A DNA stretch of 64,000 bases, from positions 744,001-808,000 of the forward strand of contig CM034129.1 of NCBI GenBank assembly GCA_019914995.1, in the 5' to 3' direction. This document shows positions 13,001 through 23,723 of this stretch, piece by piece. Positions within the stretch are counted from its first letter, which is position 1; each line of letters starts with the position of its first letter. Under the pieces are notes generated by a model that was given only the letters and a program-made list of their open reading frames with translations, was not told where the DNA came from and did no database searches. A program made the position numbers and the translations under genes. Source of the DNA: Acanthochlamys bracteata. Taxonomy: Eukaryota > Streptophyta > Magnoliopsida > Pandanales > Velloziaceae.

Positions 13001-13563
13001 GTAATTATAAAATAATTTTTTAATAAAAATTTATAAAATTATATATATATATATATATTATATGATATATAATTTTGTATTTAAATATTATAGATATTTA
13101 AATTAAATAATAAATATTTGCCAAACGTCTTTTTAGACTGTATGCAAAGTTAATGGGTTTCTCATTTTGATCTCGATTATTCCAATTCTACTAATTCAGT
13201 AAAGATATTCGACTTTTGAAGAATGAATCTAGTTTAAGAAGATAGTGAATCTTTGCTAATCAGGTATTATTATTTGTTCAATCTAGTTTAAAAGATTTTT
13301 GTATACTTTTTCTCCCATTCAAAATCCAATAATTAAGAGCTTCTGTGGAGATTGAGAAGGCTTTGAACCTTTGAAATACCAATCATTACCCTCATTAAAT
13401 CTGAAAAAAGAATTAAAAAAAGAAAAAGAAAAAAGATCTTTCTCTTTCTGCGCCGTAACTAAATTAATTAACTAATTAATTAGCAATCCTAACGGTTATA
13501 GAAAGCAACAACCGTTTCGTTCTCTCTTTCACTAATTCTTATCGTGGTCCATCTCGCACTACA

Positions 13564-13797
13564 GTATTAAAAGTATTTAAAAATGTTTATAAAATAAAAT
13601 TTTTTTATAATAAAAAATATTTTTTTTAAAAAAAAATAAATTATATTTTTTTTATTTTAAAAAAAATAATAAAAATATATAATAAAAAAATTTTATTTTA
13701 TAAAATTTTTTTATATTTTTTAAATTTTTAAATAAATTTTTTATATATTTATAAAATATGTATTAAATAACGTTAAGAAAAAATAATTTCAAACACC
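13564..13797. mobile_element. AT-rich MITE copy
   Basis: The AT-only core matches the family in the same orientation as the copy at 355, with the right end reading TTTCAAACACC. The left terminus is weak, so that boundary is approximate. It lies about 1 kb upstream of the HLS1-like start. Confidence 0.45.
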
Positions 13798-13911
13798 TCT
13801 AGAACTCCTGCGGTACATCTGAACAAAAAGAAGTAACCCGATGGTAGTTTCTGATACCCGCTGCCAAGCGATGATGATTACGCTCCGCCGCCTAAAACTT
13901 CCACGTGGCAT

Positions 13912-13917
13912 TCATTC
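13912..13917. promoter_or_regulatory. G-box CACGTG upstream of the HLS1-like gene
   Basis: A palindromic CACGTG in the context CCACGTGGCA lies about 850 nt upstream of the HLS1-like ATG. G-boxes bind bHLH and bZIP factors such as PIFs, which are known regulators of apical-hook genes. Use of this site here is an inference. Confidence 0.3.
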
Positions 13918-14512
13918 ATTTGTCTGCACTAAAACAGCGGTGCCTTTTCTCCGGTGTTTTTCTATTGATATATTTACAATTACTTATCAATTTTAATAAT
14001 GTTTTTTTAATTTAAAAATACATATAAAAAATAAATTATAAATAATTATCTATATAATTTTATATTTTAAAATATTTATAAAATAATATATCTTTTTTTA
14101 AAAGCTTTTTACATAAACATCTTATTAAAACCGACGGCGGTATGAATCATGTTATTAGATCATCCACTGATATATGTATGTGTATATATGTATGAACGGT
14201 GATATATATGATAGACCGATTTAGACACAGAGGCAATGAAGCGAATGAACTTGAACAGAAGAAAGAAAGATAGGGCGCAGTCAGAGCGCCGCCAATTCTT
14301 TCCAACTTTAGGACCCATCACTTCCACCTCTCCCTCTCCCTACTAACCCTATTAACCTTTCCCCCTCCCTCTTTATTTCTTTCCCCTGTAGTAGTAAATG
14401 TGATCTGATTATTTACAAATAAAATATCATTACTATATAGTTGTTAGCTGATAATAATAATAATAGAATATATTTTCGATCAAGTGAATCAAACGCTTGC
14501 CTTTCTCTTCTC

Positions 14513-14520
14513 TATATATA
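14513..14520 (+). promoter_or_regulatory. TATA box of the HLS1-like gene
   Basis: TATATATA follows a CT-rich tract. It would place transcription start near 14545 and give a leader of about 220 nt that contains an upstream ORF at 14721-14759. Confidence 0.5.
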
Positions 14521-14720
14521 TGAAAAGATATGAACTATAAACTTATTACTTCCGACTCGCTCTCTTTTGAGTTTCGTCGATCAATCAACTCAACGCTTTA
14601 ACCAGAAACCTTCCATCTTTTGACTTTTATTTTTGGAGACTTGTTTTTTTCCATAGCTGGTTCTACCATCATCTCCCTGCTGACCTTTATATAGTCTCGA
14701 CAACAAAAATAACAACAACA

Positions 14721-14759
14721 ATGAAAGAAGAAGGGAAGATAGCAACTTTGTTGTTGTAG
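14721..14759 (+). CDS. Upstream ORF in the HLS1-like leader
   Basis: A 12-codon ORF reads MKEEGKIATLLL and stops at TAG 14757-14759. Its ATG has a strong plant start context (AACAACAATGAAA). It ends 5 nt before the first in-frame ATG of the main ORF (14765) and 38 nt before the second (14798), so it may affect which start is used or dampen translation. Confidence 0.4.
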   Translation: MKEEGKIATLLL

Positions 14760-14764
14760 TGAAG

Positions 14765-16219
14765 ATGAATATCATCAGAAGAAGTAGAATAGAGAAGATG
14801 TCTTTTGCTGTTAGAGAGTTCATCCCGGAGCGTGACACAGCCGCCGCAGAAGCTCTCGAGCAGTCTTGTGAAGTTGGTCCTAGCGGAAAGACTTCTCTAA
14901 TCACCGACCTCCTCGGTGACCCTCTCGCTCGTGTTCGTAACTCACCGGAGTATCTCATGCTGGTAAACCCATAAAGAAAATGCTTTCTACTTCCTTCTAA
15001 GTTGCTGCTATTTTGTCTTAGTGTTGTTAGTCAAATTCTTATGTTTTTTTTTGTTTTCACAGGTAGCAGAAACGGAAGAAAAAGAGATCATCGGACTGAT
15101 TCGTGGTTGCATCAAGTTTGCATCTTGCGGCCAAAAGTTTGTATTAATCAGCAGCGGTAGCGTCGCATCATCGGAGTTCGTTAAACTTGCTTACATCCTT
15201 GGCCTTCGGGTATCTCCCTCTCACAGGTATGCAATAACTCTCACCACTCTCTCGACAATCTCAATTTCATTAAACAAGCATTTAATTAGTTAATTAGTTT
15301 CTTTCCACGATTGATCATATGTACGCGTTATCTCAGGCGAATGGGAGTAGGGAAGGAGCTTGTGTTATGCATAGAAGAATGGTTTAGATCGAAAGGAGCC
15401 GAGTACGCGTATATGGCAACCGAGAAAGACAATGAAGCTTCCGTCAAGCTATTCACCGGAGTCTGCGGATACAAGAAGTTTCGAGTTCCATCGATACTTG
15501 TTCATCCAGTATTCAGACATAACCTGTCTCTTAACGTTCACCGTCAGCGCCGTGACATAAGCATCTTAAAGCTCTCGATGGTTGACGCCGTCAAGCTCTA
15601 CACCCGTTATTTCTCTTCCGTCGAGTTTTTTCCGCAAGACATCGATAACATTGTTCACAACCCTTTATCTTTAGGAACATATCTGGCGATCTTCTCGAAC
15701 GAGCAAACCACTAGTAATAGTGGTAGTGTAGGTTCCTTCTTCGAGAACCCGCCGGAATCATGGGCTGTTGTAAGCGTTTGGAACTCGAAAGAGGTTTACA
15801 ATCTCCAAATCCGTGGAGTTTCTAAACTCAACCGGAGTTTAGCGAAAGCGAGCCGTTTGATCGATGGTTTATTAACGCGGCTAAAAATCCCTTCATTTCC
15901 GAACCTGTTCAAACCATTCGGGTTCTTGTTTTTATACGGTATCGGCGGAGAAGGACCGCGTGCAGCAGAACTGGTGAAAGTTCTGTGCAGGCACGCGCAC
16001 AACATGGCGCGTGGCGCCGGAGGGTGCAGTGCTGTTGCAGCTGAAATCGGAGCTTGCGATCCGTTGCGTAAAGGAATACCTTACTGGTCGAAGTTATCGT
16101 GCCCCGAAGATCTCTGGTGCATCAAAAGGTTAAGCGGTGACTACAACGACGGATCTGTCGGGGACTGGACTAAAGCTCCGCCGCAACGATCCATCTTCAT
16201 CGATCCTAGAGAAGTCTGA
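14765..16219 (+). CDS. HLS1: HOOKLESS1-like GNAT N-acetyltransferase
   Basis: Predicted GCN5-related N-acetyltransferase of the HOOKLESS1 family, which in Arabidopsis is needed for differential growth in the ethylene- and auxin-dependent apical hook. Exons are 14765-14962, 15063-15226 and 15337-16219 (414 residues). Starting at the second ATG (14798) gives 403 residues and begins MSFAVREF, which fits the family N-terminus better. The acetyl-CoA loop RRMGVGKE spans about residues 121-128 across the second splice junction, and NEASVKLFTGVCGY follows as the rest of the GNAT core. The long family-specific C-terminal half is intact (PESWAVVSVWN, GIGGEGPRAAELVK, DLWCIKRL, VGDWTKAPP, terminal FIDPREV). 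The gene could be a HLS1 paralogue rather than the direct orthologue. A uORF lies immediately upstream. Confidence 0.9.
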
Positions 16220-19200
16220 ACCAATGTGTTTTCCGATATGGTACTACAACTACTGATACTAATAGTGTTTTATGTTTGCTTCTTTGTTCATTAATTGCAT
16301 GGTTTTGTATGGAAAACTTTTTCCGTTCATCCATGACCAAGAGAAACTAAAAACTCGAAAGAAATATTGGTTTTCTTTTTAGGTTTTGTTTTTGGTGGAA
16401 TGGAAATTTTGTAACGGAAAGAAAACAAAACAAAACAAAAGAAATGGGATCAGAATCACCGGAAAGTGTTGTATAGTTTTGTAACGTAATGTTTAATTAG
16501 CTTACTATTATATAAGCTTTTTGTAGCGTGCAGATCTTTTCTTAAAGGAAGACGAAGAAAATTCAAATTAAATCTTCAGGTTATATTCATACATGTTTAT
16601 TTTCTTTTTACTTTTAAGAGCTTCAAAAGTGCTTCTGCTTTTTTAGTTAAAAAGAGGAAGAATATTTCAATCTTCCATTTCTTTCATTATATTATCTGGG
16701 TATGCTTTGAACGAACTACGGTTGAATTTTCGAGACGAACTGATTTCTTAACGTGTTAAAAACTTTTTAAAACGGATATTTGAATGGATCCAAATGGAAG
16801 TACTGGTAAGTTTTATGGATGTGACAAAAAAGTACACGATTGGTTGGGATGAACCCAACTGTTCGGCCCACAGACCAACAGCAAGAGCACAAGCGAAAGA
16901 AGTTCCATACCGAGTTCATACATCAACAGCAGCCTTCGTTTTCCGGTGCGTTATGTAAAGCAACGCAGTAGTGCCCTTTGCTTCATCAGTACCATCCATC
17001 TGATAACGATTTGAGATTGCTATCATAAGCCCAATTACATTTTGTAGCCTGGCCCATTTTTAGCGAGTGGGTCAGATTACTTTGCCGACAAAAAACACAC
17101 GTGCTCTGCTGTGGCTTCTATCACGTTTGCCGCTTAAGAACTGCTTCTTTCATCATCGATGAGATTGAGCAAGTAAGGACGTGTTTCGTTAAAAGTAAAT
17201 TTTGTAACGTAAATTTGGTAAAATATAAGTTTGATAAGAAAATAATAAATTTAAATACTTAAAAAAAAATAAAAATAAAAATTTAATTAAAAAAAATACA
17301 AGCGGCTGTAAAGTTCTGTCATGAATTTGGAATTTAGCAGCTTTTTATTCATAATTGTTTTTGGGACAGAATTCGAGTTCATATTGACTCGAGTTAGCAA
17401 AAGTTAGCAATATGAACTCGAATTGTGGTTTTTGTTTTCTCTAACTTTTTCAGCATCACTTTTTTTTTTTAATTTTTCTCTTTCAACTTCCCTTCGTGAT
17501 CTTTATATCCAACAAGCTCATGTTAAATATCATATCAATATTTTCATACGTGCTTGCTTTACGATGGAAAAAAAAAGCTATATCTTTTCCCTCTATTATA
17601 TGCACCACATGAAAATTTTCATATAATTTCTAAGAAGCACGACTTCCTAATCACCGTCATAATCACTTTTTGAAAAACCGTAGTCAAATCCAAAAGCCAT
17701 AATCACTATAGAAACCAATAGCTTTTGTCCGTCTAGAATCAACGTCAAGCTTAAAGAATATTCAAGTCCATTCCATATAAAAGTTTCATTTTTATCGAGA
17801 TGGCTAACGAATTACCTTTCCCGCACGTAATCAGGCTTAAATATCTCGAATAAATTTGAAGTTTCATCGGTTAGTCAAAAAGTCTAGAAGCCTTCTGCTT
17901 TTTAACAGCCTAATTTCTGCCTAATCGATCGACAGAGATTGGCGAAACGTTTACAATCTCATGCTTTTTCCGTGGATCTCTCTCTCTTCTTTTTCATAGT
18001 GGTGTTTAAATTAAGTTTAATGGAGATTGGAAAAATTGATTGATCAGGTAGTTTATGATCACTAGATTTTAGTAAAGAAAAGTTGAATCTTATGTGTTCA
18101 GGTCAAGAGAAACTCATCTTTAGATTGATTTTTTCGTTTTCTATTAAGATATACAACATTGAGGTTTTTTATCAACCGTTGATTATTTATTGTAAATATA
18201 ATATAATTAAAATTTTTGTTTTTGCAAGCATATCACTTTTTGAGAATTTTTATATATATACATAAAAACATAAATAAATAAAAAGCCTCAATCATAAATA
18301 ATATTTATTGAAGGAACTCTACTAATCCAATAATTTCACTGCATGAAACAAGGAAGAGTTTTTTTTTTTTTTTTGAAGGAAAAGAAATGTATGGTCCGGA
18401 TTTATTTAGGCGACGTAGCATTTCTATAGAAAAATTGTAAGCCGTGACTATTGGGCTTATGCCTAATAGGCTGAAGTCTGCTCGTACAGTTGGGCCAGGC
18501 CAATATGCGTTGGGCCTATATTGACAAATACCTTGAAGTCACTTTATCGGCGTGTTTCAAATTCAATATAAAGTTTAATTTTATATTTCAGTTATTTTTT
18601 AAAATGAATTATAAGTGAAGTTTAATTTTTATTTTTTAAAATGAATACAGGTGTTTATAGTGTAAATACTTTTATTTGCTAAAAACATTGGGCCGGCTTA
18701 ACGGGCTAGCCTCGTGGGCCTTAACTTGGCTGGACAGGCTGCCTCCAAAGTTTTAAATTTATAGAAAAAAGAAACTACAAATACTTTTTAAAAAATTCTA
18801 TTCACTTTATCTTCAAATCTCAAAATTTTATATTTCGGAACAACCGAATTTGCAGGACAATTTCGCAGAAAACCCACCGAACAATCTCATTCGGCCCAAC
18901 TTCGGGCTGGCCCGAATCCGTCCATGTTTTGCACCAATTCAGTTCAACAGGAGAAGGCTAGCGATATCGATCTAGTTATCTCAAACTGTTGGTGATTCGT
19001 TAACAAAGAAAATGTAAAATGTGGAGAAACATAGCTTTCTGTTAACAACCTGTTAGTTGGTGGGCGGTGGTTCCTCGCAAAACAATCAACAACGACGACA
19101 ACCAACAGGAACAAGAAAAAACAACATGATATTATACAAAACGTACAGCGTCGGCGAGCGAAGAACTTCAAGAATCCAATTAGGCAAATCCCCCAAGTTG

Positions 19201-20645
19201 GTGAATGATAATTTAATTATGTTGTACACAAAAACAGTTGGCAATAATTAAACGCACTATCGCCTTTCGTCCCTATTCAAGATTATTTTTCACTTAATTA
19301 CCTACCTTCTACACTCTTATCTTATGTGATCTTTTTGATTGAACGATTTTTATATAAGTTAGAACGTGTTTCAATTGTCTAAAATTTTATTTATTTTATT
19401 TACATAATAAATTAATAATTTTAATTCACACATAAATTTTAATTTTAATTTTTTATTTACATATTTTTTAATATAATTTATCTTTTAAGTTTTAATTTAT
19501 TTTTATGAAATAATTAAAATACAAATTAAACTCTAATTTTAATTAAATTTTGACAAACACTAATTCTTATGTTTTAGTTGTACAAAACTTATTTACGGAT
19601 ATATAAAATATGATCTTAAAATCTACAACTTCAGTTCGCCGCCATTGCTTAAACCTGGAAATGGTTTTCACACAAATTGCTACTCCTCGTCTTTCACGTG
19701 GAAATCGTTGATGTGTTCTTTTAGGATCCGTTTGGCGGTGCGTTTCATAAGTTGTTTATAAATTTTTTTTAATTTTTTTTAATTTTATATTTTTTAATAC
19801 ATATTTTATAAATATATAAAAAATTTATTTAAAAATTTAGAAAGTGTAGAAAAATTCTACGAAGTAAATTTTTTTTATTACATATTTTTATTATTTTTTT
19901 AAAATAAAAAAATATAATTCATTTTTTAAAAAAAATAAAAATATTTTCTATTTTATAAAAGTTCTATTTTATAAACAATTTCAAACACCTTTTAGTCTCT
20001 ACTGTGTCCAAATTGAATTTGTATTTTGATAGCATATACAGCAAAATCGTGAATTAATCCACATTGACTAATTCATATCATTGTTTGAAATTGTGATTCT
20101 TATTTTAAGTAAACGAAACAAAAACCTTCACTCAACTCGAAACTTGTATACCAAAAGCTTTTTGGCCTAAACTAAACCAAATAAACCTAACCTATCCTAA
20201 ACTAGACCAACACTACACCACTAATTTTAACAGCTCACAAACATAAGAAAGGAACACGTTAGTTGGATTTTCCAAGTCATTAAACACTCGAGAGAGGAGG
20301 CAAGCAACTTCTGTACCGACTTTTCTCCTCTTCTTGTTCTACGCCAACTGCAACATAAAAGAATGCAACTTTCCAAACACTTGAAGTCTTCAATTTTCGT
20401 ACTGAAGAATTAAATAAAAAGAAATAATTAATGAATAGTATCTTTTATTTTTTCTTCTGTACAATAACAAAAGAATCATCAAATTCTACAACGATAAAAT
20501 TTAAACTAGAACAGTTTTCTTTTTCTCCAAAGATTTCAGTTCAATGGTCCGAAATCCCTGGGAAAATTAAAATTAGAACATCAATCATTTTAAACAATCA
20601 ATCTTTCTACCAATCCCCTAAACAATCTGTAATCCAATCGAGCAA
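16220..20645. other. Intergenic region between the HLS1-like and ZAT10-like genes
   Basis: No gene is seen. The first 300 nt are the HLS1-like 3' UTR. Clusters of GCCCA/TGGGC motifs occur at about 16860-17070 and again at 18470-18915 without an adjacent gene. One well-formed MITE lies at 19737-19989. AT-rich stretches at 17175-17290, 18540-18680 and 19365-19560 begin with a GTGTTTC-like end and may be older element remnants. The right end holds the 3' UTR of the minus-strand ZAT10-like gene. Confidence 0.55.
19737..19989. mobile_element. AT-rich MITE copy, well formed
   Basis: The left end GGTGCGTTTCATAAG continues GTTGTTTATAAA, and the right end is its approximate inverse (TTTATAAACAATTTCAAACACC). 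The interior contains the signature TTTAGAAAGTGTAGAAAAAT, shared almost exactly with the copy at 28306 and present in reverse complement at 355-611. No ORF is present. Confidence 0.6.
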
Positions 20646-21422
20646 TCAAGCTTCAATGAGAAATCTTGGTTTCTTGAATGGCAGAGGACTCTGGACTTCT
20701 TCTTCTTCAACCGGTGAGCACCTTCTTAGACCAAGATCAAGAGCTAGATCTGGCTCAGCAGGTAAATTAAGATCGAAACCTTTGCGACTCATGCTCGCCG
20801 CAGCGGCGGCAGAAGGTGCCGCTGACGAAGAAGACGCGGCAGCACTACCTGGAGTTCCGTCGTAGTGACACCTTTTATGTCCACCGAGCGCTTGCCCGGT
20901 CGGAAAACTCTTGAAACAGATCGAACACTGGTGCAGTCTTGCTGAAGAATAAGTCCCAGAGATCGCTGAAGTCGAACCAGAGACTGCTGGTGCGACAACC
21001 GTGGATTCTTCTCCGGTAGGTGGTTTCCGGTGACTAGCTTTATGTCCACCAAGAGCTTGGTAAGAAGGAAAAGATTTATCACAAACAGAACACTTGTAGG
21101 ACACCTGTTCTTTCTCTCTGCTCTGGTTTTGTTGTTGTTGCTGCTGTTGTTTATGATCAGAGGAAGAAGGAGCAACGCCGCCGCGAGCGAGCATGACGAG
21201 ACAGAGAGCGAGGTACTCTTCTTCAGTCGGCGGGTGATCGAAGAATGGGTGGTGTCGTTTCGATCTCTTGCGTTTGTTCCACCCTCGGTTTGTTCCCGTG
21301 AAACTTGTTGCAGTAGTCGCCGTCGTCGTCGTTTCTTCTTCCGTGCTGCTGCTGCTTGTGCTCAGTTGCGGAGCTGGCACAGTCGGCAACACCGCTGCTA
21401 CACCTAATGCTTCCACTGCCAT
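20646..21422 (-). CDS. ZAT10: ZAT10-like C2H2 zinc-finger repressor
   Basis: Single-exon 258-residue C1-2i-type zinc-finger protein of the STZ/ZAT10/AZF group: nuclear transcriptional repressors induced by salt, drought, cold and wounding. In order it has a basic nuclear-localisation patch (KRKRSKR, residues 50-56), the L-box [15 protein letters not shown] (69-82), a glutamine run (92-98), a first finger (111-131) and second finger (166-186) each with the plant QALGGH signature, an alanine/serine-rich linker, and an EAR repression motif FDLNLP (216-221). The lack of introns is typical of the group. A TATA box lies about 135 nt upstream at 21556-21563. Paralogues such as AZF or ZAT6 share this layout, but the next conserved neighbours (RSL4-like, then RRM-SPOC) favour the ZAT10 lineage. 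Confidence 0.92.
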   Translation of the reverse strand: MAVEALGVAAVLPTVPAPQLSTSSSSTEEETTTTATTATSFTGTNRGWNKRKRSKRHHPFFDHPPTEEEYLALCLVMLARGGVAPSSSDHKQQQQQQQNQSREKEQVSYKCSVCDKSFPSYQALGGHKASHRKPPTGEESTVVAPAVSGSTSAISGTYSSARLHQCSICFKSFPTGQALGGHKRCHYDGTPGSAAASSSSAAPSAAAAASMSRKGFDLNLPAEPDLALDLGLRRCSPVEEEEVQSPLPFKKPRFLIEA

Positions 21423-21555
21423 GGTAAAGAAATTGAAAAGTTGAACTTGCTTGTTGTTGGTAGTGATGGTGTTGTTTTCCGAGATAAGCTTTTACGGTTG
21501 AAGCTCGGGAGTTGATGAGTGAGGAAGTTGAGGAGGGTTCGTTGAAGGGAAGGGG

Positions 21556-21563
21556 TATATATA
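21556..21563 (-). promoter_or_regulatory. TATA box of the ZAT10-like gene
   Basis: TATATATA is flanked by GGGG and AGAG on the plus strand. On the minus strand it lies about 135 nt before the ATG at 21422, a normal spacing for a leader of about 100 nt. Confidence 0.55.
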
Positions 21564-22687
21564 GAGAGGAATAGAAGAGTCGTAGGTCAACAGCAAGTGA
21601 GGGAGTAGAGCAATGACCTGGACACAGAGAGGAAGCAACCAGTTGAGTTTGTTGTTAACATTTTATTTTATTAATTTTAACATGGAATGGTGGCTAATGG
21701 TGTGAAGGAAACGAGTGGGAGTGAAAGACTTGCCCACCAAGTCAGACCAACTTACTCTCTTCTTCTCTTCTTTTGTTATTATTATAAGCCGTCTTTCTTT
21801 ACCGCCACTCTGACGATCTGATCTCTTCACTCTTCTTCTCACTATTTATTGGATCGGATCAGTACCCCTTAATGGACAACTCAAACCGACCTAAAAAAAT
21901 CCGTCACCAGGAAGTCGGCACGTAAAACTAGTTTGAAATCAGGTATGAGTCCGACCTTTTAACGAACGGCATTAAAAGTATCCGATTGGTGGAATTGGTC
22001 TTAGTGCGTCAGAGATGGGTAAGTAGTGACGACTGCAGAAGCTGTGAATTCGCGTGCAAAATTCCAGACTAGTGTTTGGATAGATGGGGCTGCTTTGGAT
22101 AATTGGAATTGGTAAAATTGAATAAAACCCAACTTGTAGGAAGCCGCATGCGTCCGGTATAAGATTCTGAACTTTTATTATTCTAGAACGACGTTCCTCA
22201 CTTGTGTTCAAAAGACTCGAATGATCTCTCCACTCTGATGCCTCTCCAACTTGGGCTATCTACCACTAATACTAATGCCTAAAATTTTCTCTAATCTCAT
22301 TGACTACATTATTAATCAAATAAAAGTACGACAAGTAATTACGTGCTTTTCTTGGCGGAAAGGTCTAAGAAAGTACATAATAGATTTGTGGAAGCAAGCT
22401 ACGACTCACCCTTCATCATAACTAGTAATTGTAAACTTTAAGGTCTAACATTGGCCACATAAGTTTTTTTAAAATATCGAATGTCTAGAGCTAGGTAGTT
22501 GCTTGCTTTGGTTAAGAAACAAATGAATCCTGTCTGATACCGCTAAGCATCAAATAAAAAAGAGATCGGTACACTTGGAATTGGCGGCTAACTCACACGT
22601 TTCAAACATCTTTCTTGTGAGTGTTGCTCTATACAATCCTAAAGCGTATAGCATCATCAAAGCACAGCGTAAAAGTTCCGAGCTTGG

Positions 22688-22776
22688 CACGTGGTAGTGG
22701 CTCCTCTCACGCCTCAAATCTCTACGAAGCAGATTTCCCGAATTCGAAATCACGCATTACTTCATCAAAACACGTG
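22688..22776. promoter_or_regulatory. Paired G-box (ABRE-like) elements upstream of the ZAT10-like gene
   Basis: CACGTG occurs at 22688-22693 (GGCACGTGGTAG) and again at 22771-22776 (AACACGTGGTGG). An ACGCGT core of the CAMTA type lies about 25 nt further on (ACACGCGTC, near 22797). They sit about 1.3 kb upstream of the ATG. Such elements fit a stress-induced gene, but function is inferred only from the motifs. Confidence 0.3.
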
Positions 22777-23723
22777 GTGGAGTTAGCACTCCTATAACAC
22801 GCGTCAAATAAAGTTTTTCACTCGACAGCCGCCAGCATGCCGCTTCTGGTGATACCATTCAGCAATGATTCGATAAACACCGTAGGGGTAATATCCAGAA
22901 ATTTTCGAAACCCCCAGAAGCGCAAGCTACAAGTGTTTCACTCGACTACCACTTTCGTGGGGTGTCCAAAGCATCCCTACAAGGCATTCACTAAAATCGA
23001 AACATATCCAGATTTTCAATGGCGCTAGTCATATAACTAGTATCCAATCATATTCACTTTCAAGCAGTAAAGTATTTACATACCATCCAGTAAGAAACCA
23101 CCTACTCTGCTGGTGAGGAGTAACTGGAAAGACACTGTTTAGAAGCACATACCTGGCAGGTGGCAACAGCAGGAACTCGGGAAACCTATGGATGAAACAG
23201 AAGCTGCAGAATTAAAATCGTACACAAACCCAAAATGTTACCATATGCCTTTTAATTGCTCTCAAAGCTATAAGAGTTTGGTTCAATTGCTTTTGTGTTG
23301 CGTTACAGCATACCTTCCCTCCAGAGTTTGCTAATATAACTAGCAGCTTGCACAAGATTATAAAACAGTGATAGAACAACCATATGCTTATGCCACAAAC
23401 GTCAAAACGGCAAGCTAATTGGGTACATAGCAATGAAATAGTCACAGACAATTGACAGTCAAGTATGTCACTTCAATAGAAAAACTAAATAATGAATCTT
23501 ATGGGACCTTCAGTACCGAAAGACGAGCATTGGGGAGGTGTCAGTAAAACCAAACTTTTTCTCTCCCTATCCATGATGCTAAAACATGTTTACAAGGAGA
23601 ATAAGATAACTCCTACAAGTTCTTCCTCCACATACATAATTTGTCTCTGATTAAAGCAATGAACTGTGAACAGAGTTAAATAACATAAAAACCTCATAAT
23701 TATATGCCAATGAAGAATCCCTG

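Larger units (their letters stand above)
7002..14764. other. Gene-poor region between the amidase and HLS1-like genes
   Basis: Base composition in 7002-11300 is close to that of introns and UTRs, and it contains exon-like blocks. Those at 7556-7585, 8868-8928 and 9614-9662 join in phase to the amidase gene. Another open block lies at about 9750-9906 and a small ORF of about 60 codons starts at 10149 and contains a CPLC motif; neither is recognised. From about 11300 onward the DNA is AT-rich, with an AT dinucleotide run near 13041-13060 and a MITE at 13564. The proximal HLS1-like promoter occupies roughly 13800-14764. No other gene is supported. Confidence 0.5.
21423..23723. promoter_or_regulatory. 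Upstream region of the ZAT10-like gene and 3' side of APT
   Basis: No coding region is seen. The left 1.4 kb should contain the ZAT10-like promoter, with two G-boxes (22688, 22771) and an ACGCGT element near 22798. About 23050-23723 has the composition of a 3' UTR or terminator region for the minus-strand APT gene, whose stop is at 23724. Confidence 0.45.

Noticed and set aside
13041..13060. AT dinucleotide run as a promoter TATA box
   Set aside because: It lies 1.7 kb from the HLS1-like start inside AT-rich repeat DNA, and a better TATA element exists at 14513.
16500..20400. Possible LTR retrotransposon or transposase remnants
   Set aside because: No reverse transcriptase, integrase or transposase motif and no long terminal repeats were seen; only short non-coding elements.
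20789..21407. Overlapping ORFs in other frames of the ZAT10-like gene (both strands)
   Set aside because: The zinc-finger frame has all motifs in order; the others are Leu/Arg-rich shadows of its Gln, Ser and Ala codon runs.
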